Assembly (NCBI GenBank): GCA_001028025.1
Contig: LDAQ01000064.1
Span: forward strand, 1 to 20,206
Reading direction: 5' to 3'
Source of the DNA: Faecalicatena fissicatena
GTDB taxonomy: Bacteria > Bacillota > Clostridia > Lachnospirales > Lachnospiraceae
DNA: 20,206 nucleotides
Part shown: piece after piece, positions 6,207-13,608 of the stretch
Layout of the letters: each line of letters starts with the position of its first letter
Numbering within the stretch: the first letter of the stretch is position 1
Made by a program: the position numbers and the translations under genes
Notes under the pieces: model-generated
Seen by the model: only the letters and a program-made list of their open reading frames with translations
Told to the model about the DNA's origin: nothing
Databases searched by the model: none

Positions 6207-8091
6207 ACAAATGTATCTTTAATTGCCACAACTTCCATGCCGAAGGTGATCCATCTTCCTTCCAGCCTCTGACCTTATAATATTTCGGCAGCATTTTGTC
6301 CAGCCTTACTACTGAAGCTGGATTTTTATCCTGCGGTACTTTTGTAAGACGGTCGGGGAGATTGTCATCGTTTGCTGTCAGGCCTTCTCTGTAATTATAA
6401 AGTCTTTCAACATTATAACCTCTTTCTCCCAGCTGCATGAACTTTCCAGTTGTCATACGGATGCCTGTGATCTGTTTTAATGCCTCGGCGTGAGGGAGTA
6501 AAAACATAGAGTTAAACGGAAGAATCCACGGCATAAATTTCCACATGATTCCCAACACAGGCCTCACCCAGATAAGAAGTTTTCCACATAATTTTGTAAA
6601 CCAATGTGAAGGGCCGAGCCTGAAGAGTATAGACGGTATCATACTGTAGGCGGTAAACAGGCAGAAACCTGATGCTGATACGGCTTCCATTGCATTCTGC
6701 ATAAGAACGGTCAGCTCCGGTTTTCCTTTTGTCTCCAGCGGATTTGTGGATAACACTCCTACGGACTCCAGCAGCGCCAGATAACCTCCGTTTAAATGGC
6801 ATCCACCTCTGTTGGATGTTGCATATCCAAGTCCCATACCCACCGATTTTCTGGGTTCATAGGATGCAAGCTCCAGACCCTTTGCATGAATCGCAGCATC
6901 TTCTGCCCCATACTTCTCTGCCATCCATTTTGATCCATTTGCAAGCTCTGAATAAATACCTTCTCTATAAGATATCTTTTTCACAATCTCAGGAATCTGT
7001 TCCACTTCACCAAAGCTCACGCCAAAATCAGCTATCCCTCTTTCTTTCAGTTCCATTGCAAATGCGATGGTTCCACCGAGGGATATGGTATCCATACCCA
7101 TGATGTCTGCTACATAATTTATTTCATTAATCATATCCAGATCAGCGCTGTCAATATTGGCTCCAAACAGCCCTACTGTCTCATATTCGGGGCCCTTTAC
7201 ATCTTTATCATATACTTTTACTCTTCTCTCACAGCGGATGGGACAGCTTATGCATCCCATATTTTTAATCAGCTTTGTGTCCGCAAGTGTTTCACCGCTG
7301 ATCTCCTCTGCCTTTTCATAAAATCCGCTCTGAAAATTATGGGTCGGCAGTGCACTTGTGGCATTTGCCTTTGTCACCAGCCCTGCGCTCCCATATTTGG
7401 GCAGGGAAGTCCCTGTCATAGGATGAGACTGCAGAAAATGAACCCACTTTTCCACATGCTTATCAAATTTCTGTTTGTTATATACTTCCGGCTGCTTTGT
7501 ACCATATGCCGTCACGGCCTTTATATTTTTTGATCCCAGCACGGCGCCTGCACCGCACCGGCCTGCAACCCGTTCGCCGGAGAGTACGCCTGCGTACCTC
7601 ACCAGATGTTCCCCCGCAGGTCCAATCACAATCTTACCATAATGTGCAGGAAATTCTTCCTGTACTTTTTCTGTATCCATTCCCCAGAGATGTTCCGCAT
7701 TTTGTACGCTTACCTCCCCGTCAAGGATCTCTATATGAGACGGTTTATCAGCCTTTCCTGTCAGAATAATCCCATCATACCCCGCTTTTTTCAGCATCAT
7801 ACCAAAGCTTCCACCGCAGTTAGAAGATGCGATTCCTCCCGTCATCAGATTTTTAAATGTCATATTAAACCGGCTGGAAGAAGGCGCTCCTGTCCCGTTT
7901 CCCGGCCCTGTATTAATAATCATCATAGAATCCTCCGACAAAGGATCCATCCCCGCCGGGGTCATATCATAGAGCAGTTTTGCTGCCAGAGTTTTACCGC
8001 CAATATAGCGTCTGAAAAGCTTCTCTTCTATCTCAAACTTTGATACCTTCTTTGTACTTAAATTTATTTTCAAATACATGGGTAAATTCAT
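6205..8091 (-). CDS. Tungsten-dependent aldehyde:ferredoxin oxidoreductase (AOR)
   Basis: A 628-residue enzyme of the AOR family, which holds a tungsten bis-pterin centre and one [4Fe-4S] cluster. It interconverts aldehydes and carboxylic acids using ferredoxin. The cluster ligands are visible as C280, C283 and C287 (CISCPIRC) plus C477 (SGFCLFT). PEYET at 301-305 contains the conserved active-site glutamate. The N-terminal domain shows the usual PGNGTGAPSSSRFN and GSFG segments (about 63-98), and RGGCHLNGGY is at 428-437. Between C477 and GERGYNVERL lies a hydrophobic stretch of about 50 residues rich in W, F and P, longer than in classical archaeal AOR. The ATG overlaps the ferredoxin stop by one base, with AGGTGA upstream, which suggests coupled translation and a working pair. 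Confidence 0.93.
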   Translation of the reverse strand: MNLPMYLKINLSTKKVSKFEIEEKLFRRYIGGKTLAAKLLYDMTPAGMDPLSEDSMMIINTGPGNGTGAPSSSRFNMTFKNLMTGGIASSNCGGSFGMMLKKAGYDGIILTGKADKPSHIEILDGEVSVQNAEHLWGMDTEKVQEEFPAHYGKIVIGPAGEHLVRYAGVLSGERVAGRCGAGAVLGSKNIKAVTAYGTKQPEVYNKQKFDKHVEKWVHFLQSHPMTGTSLPKYGSAGLVTKANATSALPTHNFQSGFYEKAEEISGETLADTKLIKNMGCISCPIRCERRVKVYDKDVKGPEYETVGLFGANIDSADLDMINEINYVADIMGMDTISLGGTIAFAMELKERGIADFGVSFGEVEQIPEIVKKISYREGIYSELANGSKWMAEKYGAEDAAIHAKGLELASYEPRKSVGMGLGYATSNRGGCHLNGGYLALLESVGVLSTNPLETKGKPELTVLMQNAMEAVSASGFCLFTAYSMIPSILFRLGPSHWFTKLCGKLLIWVRPVLGIMWKFMPWILPFNSMFLLPHAEALKQITGIRMTTGKFMQLGERGYNVERLYNYREGLTANDDNLPDRLTKVPQDKNPASVVRLDKMLPKYYKVRGWKEDGSPSAWKLWQLKIHL

Positions 8092-8513
8092 TAAAATTCA
8101 CCTACTTCCATATGTATGGCGTGAAGCGGACATACCGATGCACAGATTCCGCAGCCAACACATCTTTTTGCATCTGATAATTCGGCAAATACTCTGATAT
8201 CTCCCTGATAAGCCGGCTCCGTGATTTTTAAAGCATTTTTTGTACAATTCCATACGCACATAGAACATGCACTGCACTTCTCTTTTATAACAACTGGCTT
8301 CTTCCATTCACTTCTCGGCACTTCCAGTACCGGCTTTCCGTCCTGATCCAGAATTGCCTTTTGTTTACAGACTCTTCCGCAAACACCGCATTCAACGCAG
8401 CGTTTTTCATTGATCCGGTGCTGTTCTTTGAGATTTCCTTCCACCGCACCAACAGGACATAATTTCCTGCACAATGTGCATCCAATACATTTATCCGTTA
8501 TGAAAAAGGACAA
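8091..8513 (-). CDS. Polyferredoxin, four [4Fe-4S] clusters (AOR electron partner)
   Basis: A 140-residue ferredoxin with four complete CxxCxxCxxxC motifs at C9-C19, C39-C49, C80-C90 and C118-C128, enough for four [4Fe-4S] clusters. The first and last motifs have the usual proline after the fourth cysteine; the two middle ones have K and T instead. It shares one base with the AOR start (TAATG), so it is very probably the dedicated electron carrier or small subunit of the AOR. No signal peptide or twin-arginine motif is present, so it is cytoplasmic. The start ATG (8511-8513) follows AGGAGGTGGAGC. It lies 58 nt after the alcohol dehydrogenase gene, with palindromic repeat copy C in the gap. 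Confidence 0.93.
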   Translation of the reverse strand: MSFFITDKCIGCTLCRKLCPVGAVEGNLKEQHRINEKRCVECGVCGRVCKQKAILDQDGKPVLEVPRSEWKKPVVIKEKCSACSMCVWNCTKNALKITEPAYQGDIRVFAELSDAKRCVGCGICASVCPLHAIHMEVGEF

Positions 8514-8554
8514 AGCTCCACCTCCTGTAAACTATATAATTTCTTCAAAGGTTC

Positions 8555-8573
8555 AAAGGGGTCAGACCCCTTT
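8555..8573. repeat. Palindromic intergenic repeat, copy C (overlaps a stop codon)
   Basis: AAAGGGGTCAGACCCCTTT is a perfect odd palindrome, differing from copy A only in the central base. As in copy A, its last two T's are the first two bases (plus-strand order) of the TAA stop codon, here of the alcohol dehydrogenase gene (8572-8574). It lacks the CCATTTTCAGAATATT tail shared by copies A and B. Confidence 0.8.
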
Positions 8574-9759
8574 ACTCATAAGCCTGATTCAGTATCATGA
8601 TGACATCATCATATTCTACCGCTGCAGGATTGGCCAACATGGCACCGTCGTTCAGTGCTGTTTTTGCCACTGCATCAAAATCTTTCTTCTCAACTTTCAC
8701 TTCTTTTAATGTCATAGGAAGTCCGCATAATTTATGGAGTCTGCGCTCCATTCTTCTGACTGATTTTATGGTTTCCTCTCCCCGCTTTTCTGCCGGAGTA
8801 CTGGCATACACTTCCGGCCCTTCCAGATATAAAAGCAGCTCCCCATAAATGTCTCCTAAGTGCTTATAATTATATAACATACAATACGGAAGTAATATGG
8901 TCATAGCATCCCCATGAGGCACCTTACAGACTCCGCCCAATGCATGGCCGATTGCATGAACCACGCCTACCATAGAATTGGAAAATGCTGCCCCGGCCAT
9001 AGTCGAAGCATTTGCCATTGCCAGCCTTGCCTTGCTGTTTTTTCCGTCCTTTATAGCATTCTCCAGATTCTCTGCTATCAGTTTTATTGCAGCTGCCGCA
9101 TAAGCATCACTCAACGGATTTTTCTGGCTGCAGCTGAATGCTTCTATTGCATGGCATAATGCATCAAATCCGGTGGATGCCGTTGTCTTAGGCGGAAGCG
9201 TCTCTGTCATTCTTGGATCCAGCACCGCCACATCAGGGAGTAGATAGTTTGAAATAAACTCCATTTTTACTGATTTTTCTATATTCTTTATTACTGCTAC
9301 AAGCGTCATCTCTGAACCTGTGCCCGATGTGGTCGGCACTGCAATAAAAGGGATATGTTTTCCGCGTGTCATTGACTCGCATCCCTGCAGCTCCAGCAGA
9401 TCATCTACCTCCTGGGAAATCAGCATTTCCACTCCTTTTGCCGTGTCAATTACTGAACCACCGCCCACTGCAATAATACTGTCACATTCCGCTTCCTTAT
9501 ACTTTTCACCAATATTATTCACAACTGTGACCGAGGAATCTGCAGGAATATCTGTAAATATTGCTCCTGGCTGCATTCCGGTCGATACAATGGCATCAAT
9601 CACCTTTTGGAGAGAACCAATTTTCTCCAGAACCTTATCAGATAATAAAATCGGCCTTGATACGGCCAGTCCCTTTAACTCATATGTAATATTCTCAAGC
9701 GCATTTTTTCCGGATAAAATCTTGGTTGAATTCTGAAATTCATAATATAATGGCAGCAT
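8572..9759 (-). CDS. Iron-containing (group III) alcohol dehydrogenase
   Basis: A 395-residue NAD(P)-dependent dehydrogenase of the iron-type family, which reduces aldehydes to alcohols or the reverse. The dinucleotide-binding GGGSVID is at 99-105. All four metal ligands are present: D199 and H203 (GFDALCHAIEAF), H268 (VVHAIGHALGG) and H282 (KVPHGDA). Length is typical. AGGAGG stands 8 nt before the ATG (9757-9759). As the first gene before the ferredoxin and AOR it would handle the alcohol-aldehyde step while AOR handles aldehyde-carboxylate, so the operon links NAD(P)H and ferredoxin pools. The preferred substrate cannot be read from the sequence. Confidence 0.92.
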   Translation of the reverse strand: MLPLYYEFQNSTKILSGKNALENITYELKGLAVSRPILLSDKVLEKIGSLQKVIDAIVSTGMQPGAIFTDIPADSSVTVVNNIGEKYKEAECDSIIAVGGGSVIDTAKGVEMLISQEVDDLLELQGCESMTRGKHIPFIAVPTTSGTGSEMTLVAVIKNIEKSVKMEFISNYLLPDVAVLDPRMTETLPPKTTASTGFDALCHAIEAFSCSQKNPLSDAYAAAAIKLIAENLENAIKDGKNSKARLAMANASTMAGAAFSNSMVGVVHAIGHALGGVCKVPHGDAMTILLPYCMLYNYKHLGDIYGELLLYLEGPEVYASTPAEKRGEETIKSVRRMERRLHKLCGLPMTLKEVKVEKKDFDAVAKTALNDGAMLANPAAVEYDDVIMILNQAYE

Positions 9760-9803
9760 GAGTAATTCCTCCTAATCTTATACAAAATAATAAAATCAAC
9801 CAC

Positions 9804-9879
9804 TTTTCCACATTTTTACAGAGTTTTCCACACTAAAAATGTGGATTACTCATATTTTTGTTAATATTTGTGTTGATAA
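9804..9879. promoter_or_regulatory. Cluster of DnaA-box-like sites upstream of the ADH-AOR operon
   Basis: Four sites differing by one base from TTATNCACA lie within 76 bp: TTTTCCACA (9804-9812 and 9824-9832), TAATCCACA on the minus strand (9840-9848) and TTATCAACA on the minus strand (9871-9879). Two of them face each other as a TCCACA/TGTGGA hairpin. The cluster is about 10 kb from dnaA, in the gap between the SCP2-like gene and alcohol dehydrogenase. It may bind DnaA; none of the sites is a perfect box. Confidence 0.5.
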
Positions 9880-9893
9880 CTTTCCTATTTACA

Positions 9894-10394
9894 CTAAACT
9901 CCCAATATTGCATGACAGTAAACCCGTATACTTCCCATTTGTTTTTCCGGCACCCTGCGGAGAATTCTTTTGGTCATAATCTTAGGAAACAGATAAGCCT
10001 CCGTCAGATCAATACACCTGACAATGGACATAACTTCCGCAATATCTCCCTTAACCAGGAACCGGTGCTGGGCATATGCCTGTGCGGTCCCGATCTGCCC
10101 CGAAAATACCAGAAAAGCTCCTTCAATGCTTTTAAAAGAAATCAGAATATCCGGATCCTCAATATTTCCAGTACGCACAATTCCCCAGGATACCTTCCTC
10201 ATACAAAGCTCTGGTCCGTTTTGGGATGCAGCCAGCACGATGGTTCTTCCAATCGGCCAGTCCGCAATCTCATTGTGAACTCTAGTATCATATTTGTACA
10301 AAACCTTCATCCCTCGATACAGGAAAAACATGATTACCTTCTCAAAAAGAATCTTCCCTTTGAAACGTCCTCTTTTTTTTGGACTTACTCGCAT
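9894..10394 (-). CDS. Small protein with possible SCP2-like fold (tentative)
   Basis: A 166-residue protein of uncertain family. The N-terminus is basic (MRVSPKKRGRFKGK) and followed by a hydrophobic VIMFFLYRGMKVLY. The centre reads as a lipid-binding SCP2-like pattern: DILISFKSIEGAFLVFSG, then a helix with A residues, then FLVKGDIAEVM (residues about 79-125). This is recognition by pattern only. GGGAGGG stands 6 nt before the ATG (10392-10394), a good sign that it is real. A long leader with tandem repeats precedes it, and the alcohol dehydrogenase gene begins 134 nt after it on the same strand, so it may be a partner of the AOR operon or simply a neighbour. Confidence 0.68.
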   Translation of the reverse strand: MRVSPKKRGRFKGKILFEKVIMFFLYRGMKVLYKYDTRVHNEIADWPIGRTIVLAASQNGPELCMRKVSWGIVRTGNIEDPDILISFKSIEGAFLVFSGQIGTAQAYAQHRFLVKGDIAEVMSIVRCIDLTEAYLFPKIMTKRILRRVPEKQMGSIRVYCHAILGV

Positions 10395-10420
10395 GATATT
10401 CCCTCCCTTTCCTGAATACC

Positions 10421-10559
10421 TACATTACTCCGCTGCAGACCTGCCTGCAGAGCATGAGTTACGGAATGCCCTTTGGGTATACATTATTCTGCAGCTTGCT
10501 GCAGATCCGCCCGCAGGGCATGAGTTACGGTGTGCCCTTGGGTATACATTACTCTGCAG
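10421..10559. repeat. Tandem repeat of about 60 bp, two full units and a partial third
   Basis: Units begin with TACATTA at 10421-10479 (59 bp), 10480-10544 (65 bp) and 10545-10559 (partial). Shared cores include GCATGAGTTACGG, a TGCCC..TGGGTA segment and CTGCAG. Unit 2 adds a CTGCAGCTTGCTGCAG palindrome. Each unit can form a GGGCA/TGCCC-type hairpin. The array is just upstream of the SCP2-like gene and after a TATAAT on the minus strand (10590-10595), so it is likely transcribed as part of that gene's leader. Confidence 0.75.
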
Positions 10560-10589
10560 TTAGGATATTTTCCACCTGCTCTTTTCTTA

Positions 10590-10595
10590 ATTATA
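10590..10595 (-). promoter_or_regulatory. -10-like TATAAT upstream of the SCP2-like gene
   Basis: TATAAT on the minus strand about 195 nt before the start codon at 10394. No good -35 is seen at 16-18 nt. If used, the transcript leader would contain the tandem repeats at 10421-10559. Confidence 0.3.
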
Positions 10596-10730
10596 CACTT
10601 TTTCACAATAAGTAAATACTAATTATCTATTTTTACACAAAATAATGAATCCCACACAATTTAATCCGCCCTTTTTAGTATTACTCCATACGTTCTGTAA
10701 ATTACGCCAAAAAACCGTCCTGATGCGCCA

Positions 10731-10980
10731 GCTTTGCGGCCTCGTAAAAGGGATATTCCAGATGCGTCATTCGGAGATTACTGCCGCTTCATCAAAAGAA
10801 AAGCCAGCATATGAACTTCAAGCAGGACCACAAGTCCTGCTTGAAAGCCGACTTATACGGGAATGCATCCTGCATTCCCGTGTTTGTCGGCGGTGTTCAT
10901 CATGCTGGCTTTTCTTTTGATTAGCGGCAGTTATCTTCGAATACCGCATCCGGAATATCCCTTTTGCGAGGCCGCAAAGC
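10731..10980. repeat. 250-nt three-helix inverted-repeat element downstream of gyrA
   Basis: Arms of 86 nt each (10731-10816 and 10895-10980) are about 90 percent complementary, with a few mismatches and two single-base bulges. Inside lie two further perfect hairpins: a 12-bp stem TTCAAGCAGGAC/GTCCTGCTTGAA with loop CACAA (10817-10845), and a two-part stem GCCGAC/GTCGGC plus CGGGAATGCA/TGCATTCCCG (10847-10891). The whole folds as a three-way junction. It begins 21 nt past the gyrA stop. No transposase or credible reading frame is inside. It could be a miniature transposable element, a DNA cruciform, or a structured 3' end of the gyrase transcript. Confidence 0.85.
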
Positions 10981-11001
10981 GTCCCCCTTCAGCCGTATAT
11001 C

Positions 11002-13509
11002 CTATTCCTGATTCTCTATCTCTTCTTCATCCTCAGAGATCTCTACCTGTTCTCCATCTATCTCCGCAGATGCCTTTCGTACCTTTGCCACACTTGCCAC
11101 GGTATCCCCCTCTGCAAGGTTAATCAGTTTTACACCTGACGTTACACGTCCAAGAACCGAAATATCCGAACACTGCATACGGATAATAATTCCCTCTGTG
11201 TTAATAATCATAATTTCACTATCTTCGTTTACTGCCTTCATACCCACTACATTTCCTGTCTTTTCGGTAATCTTGTAGCACTTGACGCCCTTACCACCGC
11301 GGTTCTGTGTGGTGAATTCATCCAAATTGGTACGTTTTCCCATCCCCTTATCAGATACGATAAGAAGATCGCTTCCCTGGGTGCTCATCTGCATTGCAAT
11401 GACTTCATCTCGGTCGCTCAGATTCATGCCGCGCACGCCCATAGAAGTTCTTCCTGTAGCCCGTACGTCTTTCTCGCTGAAACGTATACACTGCCCATAC
11501 TTGGTTACCAGAACAATATCTTCCTCATTATCCGTAATCTTAACCTCAATGAGTCTGTCATCTTCTCTCAGTGTAATAGCCGCAAGCCCTGTCTTCCTTA
11601 CATTTGCATAATCCGTGATCGGAGTCTTTTTCACAAGCCCCTTCTCGGTTGCCATAAACAGGAACTTACCATCCTCATATTCCTTAATCGGAATCATAGC
11701 CGTGATCTTTTCATCCGGCATGAGCTGGAGAATATTAATAATTGCGGTTCCTCTCGCGGTCCGGCTTGCTTCCGGAATCTCGTATCCCTTAATCCTGTAT
11801 ACACGCCCTGTATTGGTAAAGAACATGATATAGTGGTGGGTAGAGGTAATAAACAGCTCCTTGATATAGTCTTCCTCCAGCGTCTGCATACCCTTGATTC
11901 CCTTACCGCCTCTGTTCTGGCTCTTGAATGTATCCACGGTCATACGCTTGATATAGCCGAGTTTGGTCATGGTGATGACCACATTCTCCCTGGGAATTAA
12001 GTCTTCCATGGAAATGTCGAATTCGTCAAATCCGATGGAGGTTCTTCTCTCATCGCCGTACTTATCATTGATGATCAGTATCTCTTCCCTGATCACACTA
12101 AGGAGCAGCTTCCTGTCTGCCAGAATAGCCTTCAATTCGCCGATTTTCTTCATCAGTTCTTCGTATTCACTTTCCAGCTTTTCTCTTTCCAGACCGGTCA
12201 GTGCACGAAGACGCATATCTACAATGGCCTGTGCCTGCACATCCGTCAGATCAAATCTGGCAATCAATTCTTCTTTTGCAATCTGAACGTTCTTGGATGC
12301 TCTGATGATCTTAATCACTTCATCAATATGATCCAGGGCAATAAGTAAGCCTTTTAAGATATGTGCACGCTCTTCTGCCTTGTTCAGCTCATACTTTGTC
12401 CTTCTGGTTACAACCTCCTCCTGGTGCTTCAGATATAACCGCAGCATATCCAGAATATTCATAACCTTGGGCTCATTATTTACAAGAGCAAGCATAATAA
12501 CGCCAAATGTATCCTGCAGCTGTGTATGTTTGTACAGCTGATTCAGTATTACATTGGGATTTACGTCCCTGCGCAGTTCAATACAGATTCTCATACCTTC
12601 ACGGTTGGACTGGTCACTCAGGTCAGTGATTCCGTCTACCTTCTTATCCCGCACAAGCTCTGCAATCTTCTCGATTAATCTGGCTTTGTTGACCATATAG
12701 GGAAGCTCTGTGACAATAATCCGGTTCTTTCCGTTTGCCATAGGCTCAATGTTTGTAATCGCACGCACACGGATCTTACCACGGCCTGTTCTGTATGCTT
12801 CCTCAATTCCTCTTGTTCCGAGAATCTCCGCACCTGTCGGGAAGTCCGGCCCTTTAATGATCTTTAAAATATCTTCGATGACCGTATCACCGTTCTCTTC
12901 AATCTGATCGTCTATGATTTTCACAACCGCGCTGATGACCTCTCTCAGATTGTGGGGAGGTATATTGGTCGCCATACCCACAGCGATACCTGAGGTACCA
13001 TTTACAAGCAGATTCGGATATCTGGCCGGCAGTACGGTAGGTTCTTTTTCTGTTTCGTCAAAGTTTGGTATAAAATCCACGGTATCTTTGTTGATATCAG
13101 CGGTCATCTCCATGGAAATCTTGCTGAGGCGGGCCTCCGTGTAACGCATGGCAGCGGCGCCGTCACCGTCCACAGAACCGAAGTTTCCATGACCGTCAAC
13201 CAGCGGATATCTGGTGGACCATTCCTGAGCCAGATTAACCAGCGCTCCATAGATAGAACTGTCGCCGTGGGGGTGATACTTACCCATTGTATCACCTACA
13301 ATACGCGCACACTTACGGTGAGGCTTGTCAGGTCCGTTATTCAGCTCGATCATGGAATACAGAATTCTCCTCTGTACGGGCTTGAGTCCGTCTCTTACAT
13401 CAGGCAGGGCACGGGCGGCTATTACACTCATGGCATAGTCGATATAAGAATTTTCCATGGTCTTTTTCAAATCAACTTCATGGACTTTATCAAAAACATT
13501 ATCTTCCAT
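11002..13509 (-). CDS. gyrA: DNA gyrase subunit A
   Basis: The 835-residue breakage-reunion subunit of DNA gyrase; with GyrB (A2B2) it introduces negative supercoils. The N-terminus has YIDYAMSVI and ALPDVRDGLKPVQRRIL (22-50). The catalytic tyrosine is Y123 in AAMRYTEARLS. The GyrA box that marks a true gyrase rather than topoisomerase IV is QNRGGKG at 531-537, and a second exact QNRGGKG lies at 735-741 in the C-terminal beta-pinwheel. The tail (about 820-835) is very acidic. The quinolone-determining segment reads HPHGDSSIYGAL: serine at S84 but glycine at 88, where many bacteria have Asp or Glu. AAAGGA stands 7 nt before the ATG. It follows gyrB by 99 nt and is likely co-transcribed. Confidence 0.98.
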   Translation of the reverse strand: MEDNVFDKVHEVDLKKTMENSYIDYAMSVIAARALPDVRDGLKPVQRRILYSMIELNNGPDKPHRKCARIVGDTMGKYHPHGDSSIYGALVNLAQEWSTRYPLVDGHGNFGSVDGDGAAAMRYTEARLSKISMEMTADINKDTVDFIPNFDETEKEPTVLPARYPNLLVNGTSGIAVGMATNIPPHNLREVISAVVKIIDDQIEENGDTVIEDILKIIKGPDFPTGAEILGTRGIEEAYRTGRGKIRVRAITNIEPMANGKNRIIVTELPYMVNKARLIEKIAELVRDKKVDGITDLSDQSNREGMRICIELRRDVNPNVILNQLYKHTQLQDTFGVIMLALVNNEPKVMNILDMLRLYLKHQEEVVTRRTKYELNKAEERAHILKGLLIALDHIDEVIKIIRASKNVQIAKEELIARFDLTDVQAQAIVDMRLRALTGLEREKLESEYEELMKKIGELKAILADRKLLLSVIREEILIINDKYGDERRTSIGFDEFDISMEDLIPRENVVITMTKLGYIKRMTVDTFKSQNRGGKGIKGMQTLEEDYIKELFITSTHHYIMFFTNTGRVYRIKGYEIPEASRTARGTAIINILQLMPDEKITAMIPIKEYEDGKFLFMATEKGLVKKTPITDYANVRKTGLAAITLREDDRLIEVKITDNEEDIVLVTKYGQCIRFSEKDVRATGRTSMGVRGMNLSDRDEVIAMQMSTQGSDLLIVSDKGMGKRTNLDEFTTQNRGGKGVKCYKITEKTGNVVGMKAVNEDSEIMIINTEGIIIRMQCSDISVLGRVTSGVKLINLAEGDTVASVAKVRKASAEIDGEQVEISEDEEEIENQE

Positions 13510-13608
13510 TTTTATATCCTTTCCTTTAGAGGTTTTCCGGCAAACAGCAGGTCTGTTTTGCTGAAACCTTAATTATTATATGGCTGATCCAAAACAGTTA
13601 CATCCCCG

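Noticed and set aside
9858..10415. A 185-residue open frame on the plus strand
   Set aside because: It is antisense to the SCP2-like gene, which has a strong ribosome binding site; the plus-strand frame has none.
10421..10559. Possible CRISPR array
   Set aside because: Only two full units, no short identical repeats separated by unique spacers, and no cas genes nearby.
10645..10920. A 91-residue open frame on the plus strand
   Set aside because: Most of it runs through the inverted-repeat element, with no ribosome binding site and no family resemblance.
13510..13608. Possible small gene or regulatory RNA between gyrB and gyrA
   Set aside because: The 99-nt gap shows only weak short inverted repeats and the gyrA ribosome binding site.
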